Below, in pieces: positions 60,701 through 64,000 of a stretch of 64,000 nt of DNA. Both the position numbers and the translations under genes were made by a program. Positions within the stretch are counted from its first letter, which is position 1; each line of letters starts with the position of its first letter. Source of the stretch: Bemisia tabaci (lineage: Eukaryota; Arthropoda; Insecta; Hemiptera; Aleyrodidae); assembly GCF_918797505.1 (NCBI RefSeq), contig NC_092801.1, positions 248,001-312,000 of the forward strand. The letters are read 5' to 3'. Under the pieces are notes generated by a model that had not been told where the DNA came from, did no database searches, and saw only the letters and a list, made by a program, of their open reading frames with translations.

Positions 60701-60965
60701 ATCAATTTAACAATGAGCAATTTAAAACTCTTTCGAAAAAAAACGGAGGAAAATTTGGGAGGCCGTCAAAATTTGTTATCTGTATAGGAACAAAACCACG
60801 TATTCCATTTAACAATTTTTTCCTTGACGTGCCTTTATGATTTTCCCAAACAATCAACGTTTTCCCTATGGAAAAATTGGAAATTAAATTACTTTTTTTT
60901 CAAATTCCACTCACCGATTGGATGACGAGGGCTAGAAGGAGTCCAAAATATGGCAAAGCACTCAT
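33271..60965 (-). CDS. Putative secreted cysteine-module protein, five-exon gene (668 aa)
   Basis: Gene model join(60965..60915, 56014..55749, 38799..38628, 37477..36441, 33751..33271) on the minus strand, 2007 nt including the TGA stop. All four introns are GT..AG and the exon phases (0, 2, 0, 2) fit exactly, which is strong evidence for one gene. Residues 1-20 look like a signal peptide: polar start, hydrophobic core at about residues 7-15, likely cleavage after VA at 19-20. Cys52, 75, 93, 97 and 101 form module 1 and Cys462, 477, 495 and 503 form module 2. Both begin DPC, share an SLP(D/K)DL segment, and space the last cysteines C-x17-C-x7-C. Cys521 and Cys559 follow in exon 5. Residues about 226-243 are Ser-rich, 243-299 are RESPG-type pentapeptides, 340-378 hold a PGQSS..ED repeat, and the last 50 residues are Lys/Arg/Glu-rich. 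I do not recognise the family. A secreted, possibly salivary or extracellular role is inference. Introns are 4.9, 16.9, 1.15 and 2.7 kb and are filled with transposons. Confidence 0.82.
33808..34187. mobile_element. GGACGT-family MITE in intron 4
   Basis: 380 bp with ends GGACGTATTTCTATCAAAC / GGTAGAAATACGTCC and ATAT on both sides (33804-33807, 34188-34191). It ends only 56 bases upstream of the exon 5 acceptor, leaving just enough room for a branch point. Confidence 0.85.
35179..36049 (-). mobile_element. hAT element of the CAGGGCCGGATT family, copy B (intron 4)
   Basis: 871 bp from AAGGGCCGGATTTACC to TTAATCCGGCCCTG with perfect 8-bp duplication AAGTGTTG (35171-35178, 36050-36057). It contains three units of the internal GCAATGCGTGAAGTATTC / CTTGTAGGCGCT repeat, against two in copies A and C, which accounts for most of the extra length. 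Confidence 0.93.
36441..37477 (-). CDS. Exon 4: low-complexity region and second cysteine module
   Basis: Residues 164-508 plus two bases of codon 509. The acceptor TTTCTTTGCAAAAAG is followed by an alternative in-frame AG 15 bases on (exon start 37462), so five residues may be optional. The exon contains a Ser-rich stretch, about a dozen RESPG-like pentapeptides coded by a 15-bp imperfect tandem repeat (plus-strand positions 37070-37240), a PGQSS repeat, and at its end Cys462, 477, 495 and 503. The donor TTG|GTGAGT lies in the same phase (2), and within one codon of the same distance from the last AEC cysteine, as the exon 2 donor. The opposite strand is also open across most of this exon, but that is a by-product of the repetitive composition. 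Confidence 0.85.
38092..38508. mobile_element. CACTG..CAGTG element, 417 bp, TT duplication (intron 3)
   Basis: Starts CACTGAAAAAAAAATTC and ends TTTTTTTTCAGTG, flanked by TT (38090-38091, 38509-38510). More than a dozen GGTAA/TTACC motifs in both orientations fill the interior. It lies 120 bases from exon 3. Confidence 0.8.
38628..38799 (-). CDS. Exon 3: polar linker
   Basis: Residues 107-163, rich in Arg/Ser/Thr and without cysteine. The donor is AGG|GTAAGG. The acceptor is chosen by frame: the obvious CAG a little further upstream (plus-strand side 38812) would put the exon into a frame with an early stop, whereas GTAG ending at 38800 completes the split codon and keeps the reading open. 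A second TAG three bases on (exon start 38796) is also in frame, a tandem acceptor that would drop one serine. Confidence 0.65.
38938..40061. mobile_element. Near-perfect 1.1-kb foldback hairpin (intron 2)
   Basis: The left arm 38938-39452 and right arm 39545-40061 are reverse complements with very few differences. The 92-base centre is unpaired. Outer ends are AAAGGACTACGTGCAAAA and its complement. It lies 139 bases upstream of the exon 3 acceptor, so it is transcribed with the gene and the primary transcript would fold into a stem of about 515 bp. Both strands carry the same 20-odd residue open stretch at the arm bases, an effect of the palindrome. Confidence 0.9.
40439..40685. mobile_element. 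MITE, GGGGCTTGAAGGACAAGG family, copy 1
   Basis: The inverted ends (CTTGGAGGACAGGGCGCATA / TGCACCTTGTCTTCAAAGCC) and the whole interior align with 45016-45263 in the same orientation. Confidence 0.65.
40686..42134. other. Intron 2 sequence, nothing recognised
   Basis: AT-rich. Short open frames without splice support. Confidence 0.35.
42139..43221. mobile_element. CTGCCG-family MITE interrupted by a hAT element
   Basis: Outer ends CTGCCGTTCTAAGGAAGAAC / TTCTTCCTTAGCACGGCAG with 4-bp duplication TATT (42135-42138, 43222-43225). The right end carries a duplicated CGGCAG. Removing the inner hAT copy C and one of its target duplications leaves about 260 bp, the normal family size. Confidence 0.85.
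42266..43080 (-). mobile_element. hAT element of the CAGGGCCGGATT family, copy C (nested)
   Basis: 815 bp from CAGGGCCGTATTTT to TTTAATCCGGCCCTG. The 8-bp duplication is TCTGAAAT / TCTGAAGT (one mismatch, 42258-42265 and 43081-43088). It holds two units of the internal repeat. It sits inside the 42139 MITE and so is the younger insertion. Confidence 0.9.
43543..43705 (+). mobile_element. SINE family 2, second copy
   Basis: Shares CATTGGACTATCA, a B-box-like GGCTCGATCC (43585-43594) and GTAACCCAAAGAAAA with 19710-19543. It is diverged and lies in intron 2 of the secreted-protein gene, antisense to it. Confidence 0.6.
44408..44600. mobile_element. Degenerate CTGCCG-family MITE
   Basis: A good left end CTGCCGTGCTAAGGGAGAAC and family interior. 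The right end is eroded (TTTAGCAACGTCTAAACG). Confidence 0.6.
44819..44921. other. Chain of four GC-rich hairpins
   Basis: Four consecutive inverted repeats: GGCTCGC-GGA-GCGAGCC (44819-44835), TCACTC..GAGTGA (44846-44864), CCAGGGG..CCCCTTGG (about 44873-44892) and ACGCGC-AAA-GCGCGT (44907-44921). The block is abrupt in an AT-rich surrounding. It may be a structured end of an unknown mobile element. I see no hammerhead core. Confidence 0.6.
45016..45263. mobile_element. MITE, GGGGCTTGAAGGACAAGG family, copy 2
   Basis: Ends GAGGGGCTTGAAGGACAAGG / CATGTCCTGCAAGCCACC. Shares AAATTGAGA.ATT, AAACTAGT and ATTTCTCGAAA blocks with 40439-40685. Confidence 0.65.
45264..46885. other. Intron 2 sequence, nothing recognised
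   Basis: AT-rich, with a T-rich tract near 46230 and short palindromes near 46430-46510. No complete element identified. Confidence 0.35.
46992..48010 (-). mobile_element. mariner/Tc1-type element with 205-bp inverted repeats
   Basis: 1019 bp, ends CATAGGGTGTCCCAAAAGTA and its complement. The inverted repeats run to about 47200 and from about 47803 with only a few differences. TA target duplication at 46990-46991 and 48011-48012. The interior encodes only the N-terminal part of a transposase, so the element is nonautonomous. Confidence 0.93.
47210..47593 (-). pseudogene. Truncated mariner transposase (DNA-binding part only)
   Basis: 127 residues matching the N-terminal helix-turn-helix region of mariner transposases: an RYCFRRGMS start, the WFKSFSGG segment, the linker PGRPSTSTTDE, and the second helix-turn-helix LSLRKFQVLLDISKSSLHRIL. 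Family members are about 340-350 residues and carry a DD34D catalytic domain after this point. Here the frame stops directly after MRRV, where the sequence runs into the inverted repeat, so the catalytic part was deleted. There is no frameshift in what remains. If translated it could still bind the inverted repeats. Start at 47593 or at the internal Met seven codons later. Confidence 0.9.
48175..48551. mobile_element. GGACGT-family element with AATT duplication and inner hairpin
   Basis: Ends GGACGTATTTATGCTGAAAG / CTTTCAGCATAAATACGTCC, AATT on both sides (48171-48174, 48552-48555). An inner pair of arms of about 75 bases (48268-48342 and 48463-48531) is a second hairpin. Confidence 0.82.
48976..49228. 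mobile_element. CTGCCG-family MITE, 253 bp
   Basis: Ends CTGCCGTGATAAGGAAAAAC / TTCTTCCTTAGCACGGCAG with TATA on both sides (48972-48975, 49229-49232). The centre has an inverted pair ACAATTTTGTTCGC / GCAATTTTGTC. Confidence 0.88.
49233..51029. other. Intron 2 sequence, nothing recognised
   Basis: Contains short open frames on both strands without convincing splice sites, and no complete element. Confidence 0.35.
51032..52478. mobile_element. CACTG..CAGTG element, 1447 bp, CA duplication (intron 2)
   Basis: Starts CACTGAAAAAAATAATCGG and ends TTTTTTTTCAGTG, flanked by CA (51030-51031, 52479-52480). Subterminal zones of about 150-300 bases at each end are dense in ATGGTAA/TTACCAT motifs, as in CACTA elements. 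The middle 900 bases show no transposase. Confidence 0.82.
52912..53073. mobile_element. hAT-type MITE, 162 bp, uninterrupted
   Basis: Flanked by an 8-bp duplication CTGCTCTC (52904-52911, 53074-53081). The inverted core has ATGTATCGATTCTTG..CAAGAATCGAT. Same family and length as the host of the mariner element at 46992, so it acts as a natural empty-site comparison. Confidence 0.85.
53625..53877. mobile_element. CTGCCG-family MITE, 253 bp
   Basis: Ends CTGCCGTGCTAATGAAAAAC / TTCTTCCTTAGCACGACAG. No matching 4-bp duplication remains. Confidence 0.82.
54145..54428. mobile_element. Possible diverged GGACGT-type element
   Basis: Ends TGGATGTAGTTATGCTAA / AAAATCTACATCCA are inverted and spaced like the GGACGT family, with GGATGT in place of GGACGT. 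The interior is not closely related. Confidence 0.4.
54434..54838. repeat. 75-bp tandem duplication interrupted by a MITE
   Basis: A segment from CAATCAAGTGAG to ATTTACAGGTCCA at 54434-54506 recurs at 54769-54838. The CTGCCG MITE 54509-54763 sits at the junction. Confidence 0.7.
54509..54763. mobile_element. CTGCCG-family MITE, 255 bp
   Basis: Ends CTACCGTGCTAAAGAAAAAC / TTTTTCCTTAGCACTGCAG with CATT on both sides (54505-54508, 54764-54767). Confidence 0.87.
55546..55667. mobile_element. GGACGT-family MITE, short form, in intron 2
   Basis: 122-base palindrome, ends GGACGTATTTCTGTCTGAAG / GGCAGAAATACGTCC, with GAGCCCTGAGAC / GGGCTCACGG blocks in the centre. It lies 81 bases from the exon 2 donor. 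Confidence 0.85.
55749..56014 (-). CDS. Exon 2: first cysteine module
   Basis: Residues 18-105 plus two bases of codon 106. The acceptor is a pyrimidine stretch ending CTTCCAG directly before the first codon. The donor is AA|GTAAGT. It carries Cys52, 75, 93, 97 and 101 in the pattern C-x22-C-x17-C-x3-C-x3-C. The piece DPC..SLPDDLKG..AEC matches the end of exon 4 closely. Five cysteines is an odd number, so one may be free or may pair with another part of the protein. Confidence 0.82.
56040..57660. other. Intron 1 sequence, nothing recognised
   Basis: Non-repetitive by eye. No extra exon with matching phase could be supported. Confidence 0.35.
57665..59341. mobile_element. hAT-type element with internal satellite (intron 1)
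   Basis: Ends CAGGCTCGGACTGG / CAGTCCGACCCTG, flanked by AGTGAAC / AGTGAAAC, an 8-bp duplication with one base lost on the left. The interior is largely a tandem array of about 283-bp units. No transposase. Confidence 0.8.
58300..59280 (+). repeat. 283-bp tandem array, about 3.5 units
   Basis: The marker CGACGGCGCAGAGATACAAC starts at 58311, 58592, 58875 and 59160, giving periods of 281, 283 and 285. Units 2-4 are almost identical and unit 1 is more diverged. A still more diverged relative precedes at about 58070-58300. The array ends abruptly in the right-hand hAT sequence. Confidence 0.92.
60014..60394. mobile_element. GGACGT-family element, 381 bp (intron 1)
   Basis: Ends GGACGTATTTCTACCAAAC / TTTGGTAGAAATACGTCC. 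It aligns with 33808-34187 and 21447-21675 through GCTCATGAGTTAAAG and GCTGACGTCACTGGCG-like blocks. No target duplication. Confidence 0.82.
60915..60965 (-). CDS. Exon 1: start codon and signal peptide
   Basis: Encodes MSALPYFGLLLALVIQS, a short N-region followed by a Leu/Ala/Val-rich hydrophobic core, and then a consensus donor GTGAGT in phase 0. The start was chosen because it is the only ATG that gives a signal peptide spliced in frame to exon 2. Exon 2 contributes MVAM, which supplies a plausible signal peptidase site. A separate small exon holding the signal sequence is common in arthropod secreted proteins. Confidence 0.78.
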
Positions 60966-61008
60966 TCTCTACGGTTGTTGTTAATTTGTTGGAATATCCA
61001 AACTTCTG

Positions 61009-61014
61009 AACTGA
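61009..61014 (-). promoter_or_regulatory. Possible initiator for the secreted-protein gene
   Basis: TCAGTT on the minus strand matches the arthropod initiator consensus and would give a 5' leader of about 45-50 bases that ends in an AACAACAACC-type stretch before the start codon. No TATA box lies at the expected distance. This is only a short consensus match. Confidence 0.2.
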
Positions 61015-61199
61015 GGATAGGTATTGCTCAGTGTGATGTAGGAACTTGAAACATGGAACCACTTGTCATGGATTACTCGTCATGCAAGCATTGTGTTTTC
61101 CATTAATTCCCGAAAAATCATGGAAGAAGTTCTCCCTCTACACCTAACTTGAAACTCGGTGATGCCAAGAGCAACAAACGAAAGAGCGAGCGAAACGAT

Positions 61200-62210
61200 T
61201 ATAATTAATATTATCGTGCCAATCGGCAACCTATGAAATTAAACTCCGAATTTTCCACGGTTTTTGAATTCATTGCTGTGGAAGCAGAGCAGGATTTTTT
61301 CCCACACAAAATGCGAGCCTGAAAAGTACGTGCACCTTCACTTTCACGTTACTTCAAGCTTAGAGAGATGTGTTTTTTGTTGAGAAATGTACCTCATTCG
61401 CGTGTACAGGGTATCTGTAATTTTTTATTTTTTAGAAGTCCATATGCCTTACATCGACCAGTTTTACATCTTCCCCGCCCTGAAGCAAAATTTTTTCCTG
61501 ATAAAATTCTCGCGTAAAATGTGACCTAATATGCGTCATACTAAGAGCACTTTAAATTTTGGGTCAAATTGGAATACATGTGCTCCGGCAATACATCAAA
61601 TCGGCTGGTAAACAACCGAGATATCATTTAAAATTTTAAACGGCCGCCATTTTGAAACGGTGGTATAAAACGACGACTTCTGCTGGTTTTTCATGATCTC
61701 AACGAAATATCACACGATGGGAGTTCCCATTTGAGATTCGAAAGTTGCCATCCACCCCCAGCCCGACGAGGGGGTAACTCACTCAAAAAAGTTTTCCCAC
61801 TTTCATTGAAAAAATTTTCGTCCAAATCGTATGTCAACCTGCCATCGTTCTTGAGATATTAACAAATATCCATACTATTCGAGACGTTACCGAAAAGCGT
61901 AAATTTCCAAACGCGAAACATACACATGCTTTTTGGCATCGCCATACCTATGATTTTGTATGGAAGCAGGGCGGTTTCCGTTAAGTATTTCCTCATGGAG
62001 TCGTTTCTTATAAAACAGCCGACTGATGCTCAAGTCCGATAACTCTGAAGCATATTGATAACGTGAGACATTTTTTTCTAAAAGTCGCAGGTCCTGAGTC
62101 ACCGGATTTTGAACGAACCGGAGGTTGATGTACATTTCTGACTGCGTTTTTTTCATCTTCTAAAACCAAAAGTAAAATGTTGGAATGAGCGCTCGAAAAA
62201 ATTTTCCTCA
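61200..62210. other. Region upstream of the gene, unclassified repeat-like sequence
   Basis: Contains an ACGGCCGCCATTTTGAAACG segment of the kind often seen in insect repeats, and short frames on the minus strand without domain evidence. No borders could be set. Confidence 0.25.
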
Positions 62211-62212
62211 AG

Positions 62213-62468
62213 TGGATCGCATTTAGCAAAAAGGAGCCAGCGCGAATACAGTGTTTTCAAAATAGTGCAACCTCTTCCATTGTTTTAAAAATCCTAAATT
62301 TATGTACAATAGTAAAATTTACACCATTATTTTCCTTTAAAATTAACAATTTTTTGGAAGAGAGCGAAAACTATTTGCCATTCTGAAAGAATTTTTAGAT
62401 CATTATGAAGAAGCAACATTTTTACAACATTGTAATCGCGCTGATTCCTTTTTGCTAAATGCGATCCA
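62213..62468. mobile_element. MITE with TGGATCGCATTTAGC termini, 256 bp
   Basis: Ends TGGATCGCATTTAGCAAAAA and its complement, paired for about 25 bases, with GCGCGA / TCGCGC and ACAGTGTT / AACATTGT continuing the arms. AG on both sides is a possible 2-bp duplication. The terminal motif is related to 20003-20398. Confidence 0.8.
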
Positions 62469-64000
62469 AGTGTCCATGATACGGTAGTGATCGATAGATG
62501 CGATAAGTGTGATCGTTCCGAAGTTGTCGCATTGCAATCAGATTTCTAATATTTCCTTATCCCCAGGTTCGCGGCACCCGTTTTGCGCAAACAATTTCCT
62601 GCTTTCACCACCCCCAAAAGCGTAAAATCAAAATTTGCGTTTTCGGAACGTTGCAATCTTGTATGGAATAAAAAATAAGTTCAGTTCAATTAACAATGTT
62701 ACTGTGGGAAAATTGCAGTTTGCGAATGAGGCAACCCTGCGTCAGCAGTTGAGGCAAAATCTCAGGATATCAAAACATAGTAAACGTATGCGCAGTGAAG
62801 GTTTAATGTACTCCATCATTGGATTTTTTCCTTTTAGAGGTTCAGAGCTCCGACTTTTTTACTTACAAGCGTGTGACATCGAAACGGATGGATGTTTGAC
62901 GTCTCGTGTCTCCCTATTTGCTGTTGGCGAGTGATGTGTTAGAGCGCATGACGCAGCTTGAACGTACGAATGCTCATTTATGCTTCTTATTTCCTCCTAT
63001 TTGATAATCCTCCAGCAGGTACGTTTCATTGAATACATTTCACATTTTCAGAACATCGTAGGTCGACACTCCGTATTAGATTGGTAATTACAGATAAGGT
63101 TATTTCATGATGGTAAAATAATCAACATCTAAACATAACCTCAATTCACCTGGATCAGAGTCAACTGATCGCCGACTACTAGTGAAGTGTTACCAACCAA
63201 ACATTTTTCCACTGCGCGTATCTTATTTTGGCGCGCTGTTTGAACTTGACCCTAGTCTAATTTGTGGGACAGTGTTTTCATTCTCAATTTTCCCGCTTTA
63301 TTTATATATTTTTTTTCACTCTCACATCTACGCCAGGAGGTGACGTGCTGGTATTTTACTGGTGTGAATTTTTTCAAATTTATTTTCCGAGCCATGTAAT
63401 TTTCTCCAAAATTATCCGAATTTACTACCATTCTGTTTTTTTCCGATTTCGTTGTGAGTAAAACTTAATCTACAGATCAAAATGTTTCTTTAGGAATTTA
63501 GTAAGTTTGAAACGTTCTTGTGTGACGAAAAAAAGAATCTAAAAAATAGTCAGGAGAAAATTTTGCCCTGGGAGCTGGCGAACCTCCAGGTCTGAACCAA
63601 TAGGTTCTTTTAGCTAAAATTTTAAAGAGAATATAATCTACTCGGTCGTTTATAAATACTCTTTATTTTATCTATTATGTGCAATGTGTATTTTTCTTAT
63701 GTTGAAGAAGCGCACAATAAATTGATGGAAAAAAGGAGAAAAGTGTGCAATTATGAATCTTCTTACAACTTCCTTACAGCAGGATTGGGGAAACTTTAGT
63801 GGATGAAAACGCTTCCCTGCCTCGCCCCTCTAAATCCTCCCTTTCCCCTTTTCTTCTCTTCTTGCCAATTTTTTACGTAGGTACTCATAATATCTTGTTC
63901 TTTTTATATCCTCCTGTTCTACATACATAACCTTTTTCAATATTCCGCTCTATTCTAGATTTTTCAATCGCCTCTGGAAGTCCAACGTGACGGATGATCC
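62469..64000. other. Right edge of the window, nothing recognised
   Basis: AT-rich sequence with CT-rich patches near 63820-63860. No gene or complete element. Confidence 0.35.

Noticed and set aside
55749..60965. Exon 2 as the first coding exon, starting at its own ATG
   Set aside because: It would give a secreted-type cysteine module without a signal peptide. Exon 1 supplies one in matching phase with a consensus donor, and the ATG lies directly at a good acceptor.

Overview
The window is eukaryotic nuclear DNA from an insect-like genome: AT-rich, with long introns bounded by GT..AG, no bacterial operons, and several dozen short nonautonomous transposons. I think a hemipteran, and specifically a whitefly (Bemisia-like) genome, is most likely. 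That rests on my recollection of the GGACGTATTT-type inverted-repeat elements, so it is inference and not proven here.

Only one host gene can be assembled with confidence. It lies on the minus strand from 60965 (start codon) to 33271 (stop). Five coding exons (60915-60965, 55749-56014, 38628-38799, 36441-37477, 33271-33751) join in frame through four GT..AG introns into a 668-residue protein. It has an N-terminal signal peptide, a cysteine module that occurs twice (near residues 52-101 and 462-503, with identical C-x17-C-x7-C spacing), a central Ser/Pro/Gly/Arg low-complexity region made of RESPG-like pentapeptides, and a strongly basic tail. I do not recognise the family. It looks like a secreted, lineage-specific protein.

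Positions 1-33 kb hold no gene I can support. This is intergenic sequence with a tRNA-derived SINE (11581-11856, 14-bp target duplication), hAT-type elements (10126, 13262, 17735, 27235), a 253-bp CTGCCG MITE, GGACGT MITEs, a 2.9-kb inverted-repeat element (21985-24890), a TTTGAA microsatellite, three polypyrimidine tracts and several GC-richer islands that resemble conserved non-coding sequence.

Positions 33-61 kb are the gene, whose introns are filled with elements. They include a near-perfect 1.1-kb foldback hairpin just upstream of exon 3, three CACTG..CAGTG elements in the wider window (two in introns) with 2-bp target duplications and many internal GGTAA/TTACC repeats, nested insertions (a mariner inside a hAT MITE at 46895-48077; a hAT element inside a CTGCCG MITE at 42139-43221), a hAT element whose interior has become a 283-bp tandem array (57665-59341), and a chain of four GC-rich hairpins (44819-44921).

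Positions 61-64 kb are the region upstream of the gene. They hold one clear MITE (62213-62468) and no recognised gene. No rRNA gene, functional tRNA gene, CRISPR array or prokaryotic feature was found.
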